A DNA stretch of 64,000 nt from Aurantimonas coralicida_A (GTDB lineage Bacteria; Pseudomonadota; Alphaproteobacteria; Rhizobiales; Rhizobiaceae): positions 26,718-90,717 of the forward strand of contig NZ_JAYXIH010000018.1 of assembly GCF_036016755.1 (NCBI RefSeq), in the 5' to 3' direction. Below the pieces are notes generated by a model. The model saw only the letters and a program-made list of their open reading frames with translations. It did no database searches and had not been told where the DNA came from. A program made the translations under genes and the position numbers. Position 1 is the stretch's first letter; the number at the start of each line of letters is the position of its first letter. Shown here in pieces: positions 53,419 to 62,528 of the stretch.

Positions 53419-54798
53419 TTATCCAGCTGCGCCCACCTTTGCAGCGGCGAACTTCGACGCGAAGGCTTTAGTCTTTGCTTCGCCCTTGGGATGGCACGCC
53501 TTATGAACGAGTGCGGCATTCTCGAGCGTGGTTTGGCCGCCTTGCGAATGTTCGACGACATGATGAATCTCGCAATCGTTCCAGGCAACGCTGCCGCCAC
53601 ATTCGGCGCATGATTTGCCCTGATCGAAAAAGAGAATGGTCCGCTCGATCTCGCCAAAAAGGCGTTGCGGGTCCTTGAGCGTAAGCGGCTGCAGAAATTC
53701 ATGCATCTTGCGCATATAGAAGCGGTGGCGACGAGCGATATTGTCGCCACGATCCGAATTTACTCGGGTCCACTGCCCATATTGCGTCCAAAATTCGTCC
53801 GGCTCTGTGCCATCAATGTCGCTTTTGGCGTTGGCAAGCCCGGCAAGGAAAGAATCCAGCGCATTGGGAAAACGATCCTGCCAGGACGGGGCATAGTCAT
53901 CCATGAGGCTGTCAACGAGGAGCAAGGCATGGATGGCATCGTGTCCACGGAGCTTCGGATGCTGTCCCGGAATGAGCAATGTTTCGATCGTTGTCAGCGC
54001 CGAAAGCAAGCGTTGCGGATCGGCTGCTTCTGCGTCGAAGTCGAGATTGCTGTAGTAAAATTCATTGATTGAGCCGGCGTTGATATCGCACAGCTTATCG
54101 GCACCCTCGGCGCGCCGCGTCAGGAACAGCATGGCGAGCTGGGCTGCAAGCTGGCGGGTCTTTCCGCGATCGGCGCTCGGTTTCATTTCCAGCGTCCGAG
54201 TAAAAAACCCGTGGCCAGGATAGCGAGCGAGTTCCGGTTTGCCGCCGAGTTTCAGAGCGAATTCGGTGAACTGACCTGGCCATGCGTCGCGAGTCTCCTG
54301 TGCATTCAAAGGGAGCCCGCTCTGTAGACGGACAAAGAGATCGCGCACCTCGTTGACTTGATCAGTTTCAATCATCGCGACACTGAGAGGCGTGTCGAGG
54401 AATCGTTTACGCGTCTCGGGATCGAGCTGATCGCTGTTCTTGCCCGCCCAAGGACAGGGCTGAGCTTTGATAAATGCCGGAAACCGGGCCTTCACATCGT
54501 CCGTGACCGGATCGAACAAGGTGAACGCGCCTTCAGCGAACTCATAAAGCGCGTTGATGCGCTGCTGGCCATCGATGATCTCGAGGTCCTCCCGCGCCAT
54601 GCCGGCGACCTCTGTTTTGATGTGATGGAGGTAGATCACAGGCAGTGGATAGCCGCGCATTACCGAATCAACCAGCTTGCGCTGCTGGGTCCGGCTCCAG
54701 ACCGCGCCCCGCTGATACTCGGGATTAGCGGACAGCATGTTTGCTTGCTTGAGCTGAATTAGCTCGCGGATCGTCTTGATTTCCTGCTGCGCTTTCAT
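53419..54798 (-). CDS. DUF262-HNH protein, candidate anti-phage nuclease
   Basis: A 459-residue two-domain protein. The N-terminal DUF262 domain (ParB/Srx-like fold) has NPEYQRGAVWSRTQQRKLVDS and the nucleotide-binding DGQQR at 76-80. The C-terminus carries an HNH nuclease: Cys397 and Cys400, His412/His413, Asn427 and His436. DUF262 proteins include GmrSD, which cuts glucosylated-hydroxymethylcytosine DNA, and SspE of phosphorothioate systems; those usually carry DUF1524, whereas here the nuclease is a plain HNH. The start is ATG 54798; a TTG lies further upstream. It sits alone in a transposon-marked insertion. 54799-55078 shows no convincing gene. Confidence 0.82.
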   Translation of the reverse strand: MKAQQEIKTIRELIQLKQANMLSANPEYQRGAVWSRTQQRKLVDSVMRGYPLPVIYLHHIKTEVAGMAREDLEIIDGQQRINALYEFAEGAFTLFDPVTDDVKARFPAFIKAQPCPWAGKNSDQLDPETRKRFLDTPLSVAMIETDQVNEVRDLFVRLQSGLPLNAQETRDAWPGQFTEFALKLGGKPELARYPGHGFFTRTLEMKPSADRGKTRQLAAQLAMLFLTRRAEGADKLCDINAGSINEFYYSNLDFDAEAADPQRLLSALTTIETLLIPGQHPKLRGHDAIHALLLVDSLMDDYAPSWQDRFPNALDSFLAGLANAKSDIDGTEPDEFWTQYGQWTRVNSDRGDNIARRHRFYMRKMHEFLQPLTLKDPQRLFGEIERTILFFDQGKSCAECGGSVAWNDCEIHHVVEHSQGGQTTLENAALVHKACHPKGEAKTKAFASKFAAAKVGAAG

Positions 54799-55078
54799 GC
54801 CTGCCCCGACGCCCTCTTCCGCTGATATTGATGCTAGCAAGGTTGCCGTTGTCCGAACAGACCGTATCCATGCGGCCGGGCATCGACTGGGAGAAGCCGC
54901 GCTGCCCTCTTGTCGTAGTCGAGTTCCTTATTCCTCCAGCGGTACTCGCCCCCAGCATTAATAAGACAACCAGTACACGACCTGAAAGGGTCAGATGCCA
55001 AATGGTTGCTTTCTCGCCTTTGTCTACCAGAAGCGGATGGGCGGCTGCCGGCCCCAATCTGGCCATTCGCCCACCTCC

Positions 55079-55624
55079 TCACAAGCTCGCGGCTGTCCTG
55101 GCCGCCTGGTCGTAATGCCCCGACAGCACCCGCATCAGCCGGGCGACGCTCGACATCGCCTCGGGCGAGATGCCCAGATCCTGGGCGCCGGCGACGAGAA
55201 GGCGTTCGCGCAGATCCTTGTAGCGGCGGCAGGCGGCTTCACCCCGTGCCGTCACCGAGATCAGCCGTTCCTTGCCGGATTTTTCGCGCGAGACGAGGCC
55301 GCGCGCCTCGAGCTTCTTGATCGCGTAGGTGGCCAGATGCGTGTCCTCGATGCCGAGGACGAGGCAGATGTCGGCGAGGCGCTTGGCCCTGCCGCGATGG
55401 GTGACCGAGTGCAAGACATTGACCTCGGTCGCCGTCAGGCCCGGTTCGCCCGCCGCCGTCATGCAGCGGATCATCCAGCGATCGAAGGCGTGGCCGACAA
55501 GGTTCAGGCCGAACTCGACCTCCGACAGCGCCGGCAGCGCGCCGTCGGCGAGATGCGCTGCCGAGACGATCGGGCCGAGCCCGTCGTCGGCGGTCGCGGG
55601 TGCTTTCGGATCGTCCGTCGCCAT
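55079..55624 (-). CDS. MarR-type winged-helix regulator of the TRAP/oxoprolinase locus
   Basis: A 181-residue protein with a MarR-like winged helix at about 65-140 (GLTATEVNVLHSVTHRG, RLADICLVLGIEDTHLATYAIKKLEARGLVSREKSGKERLI). Its ATG lies 2 nt after the dctM stop, so it is co-transcribed with the TRAP transporter. A palindrome at 58598-58612 between this operon and the oxoprolinase gene is a likely operator. Effector unknown, perhaps the transported acid. Confidence 0.86.
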   Translation of the reverse strand: MATDDPKAPATADDGLGPIVSAAHLADGALPALSEVEFGLNLVGHAFDRWMIRCMTAAGEPGLTATEVNVLHSVTHRGRAKRLADICLVLGIEDTHLATYAIKKLEARGLVSREKSGKERLISVTARGEAACRRYKDLRERLLVAGAQDLGISPEAMSSVARLMRVLSGHYDQAARTAASL

Positions 55625-55626
55625 TC

Positions 55627-56934
55627 TCAGCCTCCCGAGAACATCGTGCGCGGCAGAAATAGTGCGAGGTCGGGAAACAGCGCCAGGAGCACGACCATCA
55701 ACGCCAGCAGGCCGAAGAACGGCGCCGTCGCCGCGGCGATCTTGAAGATGTTCTGCCCCGTCAGGCCCTGGATGACGAAGAGGTTGAAGCCGACCGGCGG
55801 GGTGATCTGCGCCATTTCCACGACGATGACGAGATAGATGCCGAACCAGACGAGATCGAAGCCGGCCTGGGTGACCAGCGGCATGATCACCGAGGTGGTC
55901 AGGACGACCATCGAAATGCCGTCGAGGAAACAGCCGAGCACCATGAAGAACAGCGTCAGCGCGGCCAGCAGCGCGAAGGGCGACAGCTCCAGCGAGCCGA
56001 TCCAGGTCGCGAGTTCGCGCGGCAGGCCGGTAAAGCCCATGGCCGTCGTCACCACGGCGGCGCCGGCGAGGATGAAGGCGATCATCGCCGAGACCCGCGT
56101 CGCGGCCATCAGCCCGTCGCGGAAACTCGGCCAGGTCAGCGCGCCCTGCGCCGCCGTGATGACCAGCGCCAGGACGACGCCGATGACGGCGGCCTCGGTC
56201 GGCGAGGCGATGCCGCCATAGATCGAGCCGATGACCCCGGCGATGAGCAGGATGGTCGGCAGGATGCGGCGAAACGAGCGAAAGGCGCTTTCGGTGACGA
56301 TGACGTCGGCGTCCGGGGGCATCAGCGAGGGTTTCAGCGTCGCGGCCAGCGCGACATAACCCATGAACATCAGGCCGAGGACGATGCCCGGCACGATGCC
56401 GGCGATGAACAGCCGGGCGATCGATTCCTCCACCGCCGCGCCATAGACGATGAGGATGATCGAGGGCGGGATCAAAAGCCCCAGCGTGCCGGCGCCGGCC
56501 AGCGAGCCGACGGCGATCTTTTCGTCATAGCCGCGCTGCTTCAGTTCGGGCAGCGATATCTTGCCGATGGTCTGGGTGGTCGCGGCGGACGAGCCGGAGA
56601 CGGCGGCGAAGATCGCGCAGCCGACGACGTTCACGTGAATCAGGCGGCCGGGCAGCCGGCGCATCAACGGCGCCAGGCCGGCGAACATGTCCTCCGACAG
56701 CTTCGAGCGGAACAATATCTCGCCCATCCAGATGAACATCGGCAGGGCGGTCAGGTCCCAGGAGATCGAGGCCGACCAGATCGAGGTCGCGAGAATCTGC
56801 GCGTCGGGCAGCACCGGCCGGGTCATCAGCGCGGCCAGCGCGGTGAGCACCAGCGCCAGCGCCACCCAAAGCCCCGAGGCGAGGGCCCCGAAGAGAACGA
56901 CAAGTAAGAGGATGGAGACTTCGAAGAGATCCAT
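55627..56934 (-). CDS. dctM: TRAP transporter large permease (DctM)
   Basis: A 435-residue membrane protein with about 12 helices. MDLFEVSILLLVVLFG at the start, LLIPPSIILIVYG and GCFLDGISMVVLTTSVIMPL match the DctM family. It forms the sodium-coupled channel of a TRAP uptake system. ATG 56934 touches the dctQ stop. The longer open frame upstream is dctQ in another frame. Confidence 0.94.
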   Translation of the reverse strand: MDLFEVSILLLVVLFGALASGLWVALALVLTALAALMTRPVLPDAQILATSIWSASISWDLTALPMFIWMGEILFRSKLSEDMFAGLAPLMRRLPGRLIHVNVVGCAIFAAVSGSSAATTQTIGKISLPELKQRGYDEKIAVGSLAGAGTLGLLIPPSIILIVYGAAVEESIARLFIAGIVPGIVLGLMFMGYVALAATLKPSLMPPDADVIVTESAFRSFRRILPTILLIAGVIGSIYGGIASPTEAAVIGVVLALVITAAQGALTWPSFRDGLMAATRVSAMIAFILAGAAVVTTAMGFTGLPRELATWIGSLELSPFALLAALTLFFMVLGCFLDGISMVVLTTSVIMPLVTQAGFDLVWFGIYLVIVVEMAQITPPVGFNLFVIQGLTGQNIFKIAAATAPFFGLLALMVVLLALFPDLALFLPRTMFSGG

Positions 56935-57470
56935 CAGACCCCGCCTCCGCTGCCGGCGATCCGGTCTTGCCCGGCGAAGGCGAGCATCGCCTCGTCGATG
57001 AGCGCGATGGTGAAGACGGCGAGGCCGAGGGTGAGTACGGACTGCGGCAGCGCCGACGGAATCGCGATCATGCCGTAGGACACATCGTTGAACTCGAGGC
57101 TTTTCAGGGCAAGCGCGCCGGTCGCATAGGTGCCGAAGCCGGCGATGCCGGCGCCGAGAAGCGCGACCAGCCCGTCGACGATCTGGCGCGGGCGGTCCGG
57201 CAGCCGCGCGGTGACGAGGTCGACGCGGATATGGACGTTCTTCGCCAGCGTGTCGGCCAGCGCAAGGAATGTCGCGCCGGCCAGAAGGAACCCAGCGATC
57301 TCGGTCAAAGACGGCACAATGAAGCGGGTCGGGGTGAGGCCGGTGAAAACGAGAGCATAGTCGAGGAGGCGAGCGCCGATCTGCAGCGCGACGAGCACCG
57401 CGATCGCGACGAGGCACAGCGCGGCGAGGGCGCCGGCGACGGAATAGAGCGTATCGAGGGTCCGGCGCAT
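56934..57470 (-). CDS. dctQ: TRAP transporter small permease (DctQ)
   Basis: A 178-residue protein with four membrane helices; VHIRVDLVTARLPDR between helices two and three is the family hallmark. It pairs with DctM in the membrane. ATG 57470 is chosen by homology. The stop overlaps the dctM start, and the binding-protein gene lies 79 nt upstream. Confidence 0.9.
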   Translation of the reverse strand: MRRTLDTLYSVAGALAALCLVAIAVLVALQIGARLLDYALVFTGLTPTRFIVPSLTEIAGFLLAGATFLALADTLAKNVHIRVDLVTARLPDRPRQIVDGLVALLGAGIAGFGTYATGALALKSLEFNDVSYGMIAIPSALPQSVLTLGLAVFTIALIDEAMLAFAGQDRIAGSGGGV

Positions 57471-57549
57471 CGACGATCCTCGGAAGGGATTTGGCAAGGC
57501 AAGAATCGGGCGGCGGTCGAAAATCGCCGCCCGTGGTGATGGTGCTGAT

Positions 57550-58521
57550 TTACTGCCCGTAGGCCTTCAGCAACTCTTCGCCCTCGGCGCCGGCACTCGC
57601 TTTCCAGGCCTCGGTCATCGTCTTGCCGATCTCCTTGAAGCCGCTGTTCAACTCCTCGGATGGCTCGACCACGTTGATACCGTTGTCCTTCAGCGTCTGG
57701 GTGGCATTTTTGGTTTCTTCCTCGGATGCCTCCCAGCCGCGCGTGTCGGCGGCGGCGGCGGCTTCGGTGATCGCGGTCTGTACCTCGGCCGGAAGCGCGT
57801 CAAAGGCCGCCTGGTTGACGATCACCATGTTGCGCGGCACCCAGGCGTTGAGGGTGTAATAGTTCGACAGGAAGTCCCAGGCCTTGGAATCGACGCCGGT
57901 GGAGGGCGAGGTCATCATCGCCTCGACCCGGCCGGTGGAAAAGGCGGTGGGAATGTCCGAGACCTCGATCTGGGTCGGCACCATGCCGGCGCCCTTGGCG
58001 ATCTCCTCGGTCGACTTGTTGTAGGCGCGGAACGTCTTGCCGCTGAGATCGGCGACGGAGTTCACTTCATCCTTGGTGTAGAGGCCCTGCGGCGGCCAGG
58101 GCACCGAGAACAAGAGCTTCAGGCCTTCCTTGGCGAGCGCCTTCTCCATCATCGGCTTCTGCGCGTCGTAGAGGCGCTTGGCGTCCTCGTAGCTCGTCGC
58201 CAGGAACGGCACGGCATCGGCGCCGTAGATCGCGTTCTCGTTTTCCAGCCGCGAAACCAGAACCTCGCCGATCGGCACGATGCCGTCGCGGACGGAGTTC
58301 TTGATGTCCGGGTGCTTGATCAGCGACTGGTTCGGATGCAGCGTGATCGCGATCGCGTCGCCGGCCTTTTCGTTCACGTCCGCAATGAACGCGGCGACGT
58401 TCTGCTCGTGGAAGTTCCCCTCGGCATAGGGAGTCGGCATGTCCCAGGCCGTCTGGGCCAATGCGGAAGCGGGCAGGGCCAGCGTGGCGGCAAAGAAAAC
58501 GGCGTTCGGCAGGTATTTCAT
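57550..58521 (-). CDS. dctP: TRAP transporter substrate-binding protein (DctP)
   Basis: A 323-residue periplasmic binding protein with a signal peptide (cleavage near ALA|QTAWD). FRAYNKSTEEIAKGAG, DIPTAFSTGRVEAMMTSPSTG and the usual Arg in the ligand region fit DctP. The ligand is likely an organic acid; its neighbour suggests 5-oxoproline or a hydantoin (inference). It heads the dctP-dctQ-dctM-marR operon, read away from the oxoprolinase gene. Confidence 0.93.
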   Translation of the reverse strand: MKYLPNAVFFAATLALPASALAQTAWDMPTPYAEGNFHEQNVAAFIADVNEKAGDAIAITLHPNQSLIKHPDIKNSVRDGIVPIGEVLVSRLENENAIYGADAVPFLATSYEDAKRLYDAQKPMMEKALAKEGLKLLFSVPWPPQGLYTKDEVNSVADLSGKTFRAYNKSTEEIAKGAGMVPTQIEVSDIPTAFSTGRVEAMMTSPSTGVDSKAWDFLSNYYTLNAWVPRNMVIVNQAAFDALPAEVQTAITEAAAAADTRGWEASEEETKNATQTLKDNGINVVEPSEELNSGFKEIGKTMTEAWKASAGAEGEELLKAYGQ

Positions 58522-58597
58522 CAGGGTCTCCTCATCCCAGTTGTCCGATCGAAGAGTTCCACGAAAATTGCGTTGCGTCAAACACACTGATAATATG

Positions 58598-58612
58598 TCG
58601 ATAAATTATCGA
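58598..58612. promoter_or_regulatory. Palindromic operator between the TRAP operon and the oxoprolinase gene
   Basis: Perfect inverted repeat TCGATAA-A-TTATCGA, with weaker symmetry outside it. It lies in the 122-nt divergent intergenic region and ends one base before an ATG at 58614. It suits a MarR-type dimer; the marR gene is in the divergent operon. Confidence 0.6.
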
Positions 58613-58643
58613 TATGGATCAAATTTTAAGCGGAGTGCCGAAA

Positions 58644-61600
58644 ATGCAGGCAGCACCAGACGGCCAGAACGGCAAGTGGGACTTCTGGATCGACCGCGGC
58701 GGCACCTTCACGGACGTCATCGGCCGCGATCCGCAGGGCCGGTTGCACCCGAAGAAGCTCCTCTCCGACAATCCCGGGGTCTATGACGACGCCGCGCTGG
58801 AAGGCATCCGCAATTTGCTCGGGCTCGACGCGGGTGAAGCCATCTCCTCGAACCAGGTCGGCACGGTGCGCATGGGCACGACCGTCGCGACCAACGCGCT
58901 GCTGGAGCGCAAGGGCGACCGCACGCTGCTGTTGATCACCGAGGGTTTTCGCGACGCGCTCAGGATCGCCTATCAGGCGCGGCCGGACATCTTCGCCAAG
59001 GAGATCATCCTGCCCGAGCAGATCTACGAGCGGGTTGCGGAAGCGCCGGAGCGGGTGCTCGCCGACGGCACGGTCGAGCGCGAGCTGGACGAGGCGGCGG
59101 TGCGCGCCGCGCTCGACAGCGCGCGGGCCGACGGCATCGAGGCCGTCGCCATCGTCTTCATGCATTCCTGGCACTATCCCGACCATGAGCGGCGCGCCAA
59201 ACAACTGGCGGAGGCGGCGGGTTTCTCGCAGATCTCGGTCAGTCACGAGGTCTCGCCGCTGGTCAAGATCGTCGGCCGCGGCGACACCACGGTGGTCGAC
59301 GCCTATCTGACGCCGATCCTGTCGCGCTACGTCTCGCGGGTGGCCAAGGCGCTCGGCGCCGATGCGGACGACGCGAGCGCGCCGTCGCTGCAATTCATGA
59401 TGTCGTCGGGCGGGCTCACCGCCGCCGATCTCTTCCAGGGCAAGGACGCGATCCTTTCGGGTCCAGCCGGCGGCGTCGTCGGTATGACCGAAACCGCCAA
59501 ACTTTCGGGCCATAAAGCCGTGATCGGCTTCGACATGGGCGGCACCTCGACCGACGTCACCCACTATTCCGGGGCCTACGAGCGGGCGCTGGATTCGGAG
59601 GTCGCCGGGGTGCGCATCCGGGCGCCGATGATGCGCATCCACACGGTGGCGGCCGGCGGCGGCTCGATCCTTCATCTCGACCAGGGCCGCTTCCAGGTCG
59701 GACCGGATTCGGCCGGCGCCAATCCCGGCCCCGCCGCCTATGGCAAGGGCGGGCCGCTTACCGTCACCGACGCCAATGTCATGGTCGGCAAACTCAAGCC
59801 CGAGTTGTTTCCGGCCGTGTTCGGCCCCGGCCAGGACCAGCCGCTCGACGCCGCGGTCGTCCAAGAGAAGTTCGAAGCGCTCGCCGCCGGGATTGGTGAC
59901 GGGCGCGATCCCCGGCAGGTGGCCGAGGGCTTCCTGACCATCGCGGTCGAGAACATGGCCAACGCCGTCAAGAAGATTTCGGTCCAGCGCGGCTACGACG
60001 TCTCGCGCTATCTGCTCAACTCCTTCGGCGGCGCCGGCGGCCAGCATGCCTGTCTCGTGGCCGACGCGCTGGCGATGGAAAAGGTGCTCATCCATCCGAT
60101 GTCCGGCCTTCTGTCGGCCTATGGTATCGGCCTCTCGTCACTATTCTCGTCCAGGAGCCGGGCGCTGGTGGCGCCGCTAGAAGCCGCCGCAAAGGCCGAG
60201 ATCGACGGGCTGGCGGAAGAACTGTCGGCGCAGGTCGCAGCAGAACTCGGCGCCCAGGGCGTCGCGCAAGACGCCATCGACCGCACGATCCTTCTCCAGC
60301 TTCGCTATGACGGCACCGACACGACACTGCCCGTTCCCTATGACGGCGATCTCGCCGCTGCCAGGACCGGTTTCGAGGCGGCGCACAAGGCACAGTTCGG
60401 CTTCGTCTACGACGAGCGGCCGATCGTCGTGGAGAATGTCTCCGTCGAGGGCGCGGAGCATCGCGACGACACGGCCGACGGGGCTGTCGGAACGGCCGAT
60501 CGCTACGACGCCGAACCCGGCGAAACCGGCCGCTTTTTCACCGGCGGCACTGAACGCGAGGCCGGTCTCTATCGCCGCGAGAATCTGAAGCCGGGCGCGC
60601 GGATCAAGGGGCCGGCGCTGATCGTCGAGCCGAACCAGACCATCGTCGTCGAACCCGGCTGGTCGGCCGAGATCACCGCGCGGAACGACGTGATGCTGAC
60701 GCGGACCGAGAAGAAACCGCGCCATGCGGCGCTCGGCACAGGCGAAACGGGCGAGGGTGCCGATCCGGTGCTGCTGGAGGTCTTCAATAATCTCTTCATG
60801 TCGATCGCTGAACAGATGGGGGTGACGCTGCAGAACACCGCTTCATCGGTCAACATCAAGGAGCGGCTCGACTTTTCCTGCGCGGTGTTCGACGCCACCG
60901 GGGCGTTGGTCGCCAACGCGCCACACATGCCCGTGCATCTCGGCTCGATGGACCGCTCGGTCGGCACGATCATCGCCCAGAACGAGGGCGAAATCCGCCC
61001 CGGCGACGTCTTCGCCCTCAACGCGCCCTACAATGGCGGCACGCATCTGCCGGACATCACGGTGGTCACGCCGGTGTTCGATGATCTCGGCCATGACCTT
61101 TTGTTTTACGTCGCCTCGCGGGGCCATCACGCCGATGTCGGGGGTATCGCGCCGGGCTCGATGACGCCGCGGGCGACCAAGGTCGACGAGGAAGGCGTCC
61201 TCATCGACAATCTGAAGCTCGTCGATGGCGGGGTCTTCCAGGAGGACGAACTGCGGCGGGTGCTGACCGACCATTCCTATCCAGCCCGCAACCCCGATCA
61301 CAACGTCGCCGATTTGAAGGCGCAGATTGCCGCCAACGAGAAGGGGGTCGCGGAGTTGCGCAAGATGGTCGAGACCTTCGGCCTCGATACGGCCCGGGCC
61401 TATATGGGTTTCGTCCAGGACAACGCGGCGGAAGCCGTGCGCCAGATGATCGACGGGCTCGACGACTGTTCTTACGAATATCCCACCGATTCCGGCCAGG
61501 TGATCAAGGTAAAGATCAGCGTCGACAAGGCCGCGCGCGAGGCGACCGTCGATTTCACCGGCACGTCCGACATGATGGCCAACAATTTCAACGCGCCGGA

Positions 61601-62303
61601 GCCGGTAACCCGCGCGGCGGTGCTTTATGTCTTCCGGGTGATGGTGGAAAAACCGATCCCGATGAACGCCGGTTGCCTGCGGCCGGTGAGGATCGTGGTG
61701 CCGGACGGCTCGATGCTCAAGCCGCGCTATCCGGCCGCTGTCGTCGCCGGCAATGTCGAGACCTCGCAGCACGTCACCAACGCCCTGTTCGGCGCGTTCG
61801 GCGCGCTGTCGAACTCGGAAGGCACGATGAACAATCTGACCTTCGGCGACGACCGCTACCAATATTACGAGACGATCTGCTCGGGCTCGCCGGCCGGCCG
61901 CATGAATGACGGGCGGAGTTTTGCCGGCACCGCCGGCGTCCATGTTCACATGACCAATTCCCGCCTGACCGACCCGGAAATTCTCGAAATGCGCTATCCG
62001 GTGGTGCTGGAGGATTTTCACATCCGCGCGGGCTCGGGCGGCGCCGGCGCGAAGCGCGGCGGCGATGGCACACGGCGCACCATCCGCTTCCTTCAAACGA
62101 TGGACTGCGCCATTCTCTCCTCGCACCGCACTCAGCCGCCGAAGGGCATCTCTGGCGGCGCCGACGGCGAGATGGGTCGCACCGAGGTGCGGCGGAACGA
62201 CGGCCGTATCGAGACGCTACAAGGCTGCGACCAGACCATACTCGAGGCCGGCGAGGCGGTGATCGTCACAACCCCGACGCCGGGCGGATACGGTGCTGTC
62301 TGA
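58644..62303 (+). CDS. Fused hydantoinase / 5-oxoprolinase (HyuA-HyuB type)
   Basis: A 1219-residue ATP-dependent amidohydrolase that opens 5-oxoproline or hydantoin rings. The N-terminal HyuA half has WIDRGGTFTDVIGRDP, MGTTVATNALLERKGDRT and FDMGGTSTDV; the HyuB half starts near residue 705 with DPVLLEVFNNLF and contains MPVHLGSMD, FALNAPYNGGTHLPDITVVTPVF and a C-terminal RAGSGGAGAKRGGDG. ATG 58644 is chosen because GGAG lies 8 nt upstream; the ATG at 58614 abuts the palindrome and has no ribosome-binding site. Divergent TRAP genes would import the substrate. Fused forms are typical of 5-oxoprolinases. Confidence 0.92.
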   Translation: MQAAPDGQNGKWDFWIDRGGTFTDVIGRDPQGRLHPKKLLSDNPGVYDDAALEGIRNLLGLDAGEAISSNQVGTVRMGTTVATNALLERKGDRTLLLITEGFRDALRIAYQARPDIFAKEIILPEQIYERVAEAPERVLADGTVERELDEAAVRAALDSARADGIEAVAIVFMHSWHYPDHERRAKQLAEAAGFSQISVSHEVSPLVKIVGRGDTTVVDAYLTPILSRYVSRVAKALGADADDASAPSLQFMMSSGGLTAADLFQGKDAILSGPAGGVVGMTETAKLSGHKAVIGFDMGGTSTDVTHYSGAYERALDSEVAGVRIRAPMMRIHTVAAGGGSILHLDQGRFQVGPDSAGANPGPAAYGKGGPLTVTDANVMVGKLKPELFPAVFGPGQDQPLDAAVVQEKFEALAAGIGDGRDPRQVAEGFLTIAVENMANAVKKISVQRGYDVSRYLLNSFGGAGGQHACLVADALAMEKVLIHPMSGLLSAYGIGLSSLFSSRSRALVAPLEAAAKAEIDGLAEELSAQVAAELGAQGVAQDAIDRTILLQLRYDGTDTTLPVPYDGDLAAARTGFEAAHKAQFGFVYDERPIVVENVSVEGAEHRDDTADGAVGTADRYDAEPGETGRFFTGGTEREAGLYRRENLKPGARIKGPALIVEPNQTIVVEPGWSAEITARNDVMLTRTEKKPRHAALGTGETGEGADPVLLEVFNNLFMSIAEQMGVTLQNTASSVNIKERLDFSCAVFDATGALVANAPHMPVHLGSMDRSVGTIIAQNEGEIRPGDVFALNAPYNGGTHLPDITVVTPVFDDLGHDLLFYVASRGHHADVGGIAPGSMTPRATKVDEEGVLIDNLKLVDGGVFQEDELRRVLTDHSYPARNPDHNVADLKAQIAANEKGVAELRKMVETFGLDTARAYMGFVQDNAAEAVRQMIDGLDDCSYEYPTDSGQVIKVKISVDKAAREATVDFTGTSDMMANNFNAPEPVTRAAVLYVFRVMVEKPIPMNAGCLRPVRIVVPDGSMLKPRYPAAVVAGNVETSQHVTNALFGAFGALSNSEGTMNNLTFGDDRYQYYETICSGSPAGRMNDGRSFAGTAGVHVHMTNSRLTDPEILEMRYPVVLEDFHIRAGSGGAGAKRGGDGTRRTIRFLQTMDCAILSSHRTQPPKGISGGADGEMGRTEVRRNDGRIETLQGCDQTILEAGEAVIVTTPTPGGYGAV

Positions 62304-62528
62304 CCGGCGCGCGGGGGGCTCGCCGAAATCCGTTGCCCAGCTTACCAAATAATGGTCACGCGGAAGTGAAGTATTAAGTTTTTACCTTTTATGGTGCGGA
62401 GATAAGCAAGGGATAAGGGTTTGATATCAATCAATTAGCGAGTGATTCGCCTTGAGTTTGAGAGCCGATTCCTGAACTGCCACCCTCCGCATATGTCAGA
62501 ATGCGCCTGCCCCCCGAGGATCGAATTT

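Noticed and set aside
54828..55115. Open frames of about 90-110 codons on both strands upstream of the DUF262-HNH gene
   Set aside because: They have no ribosome-binding site, no recognisable family and irregular composition, so they are treated as noncoding.
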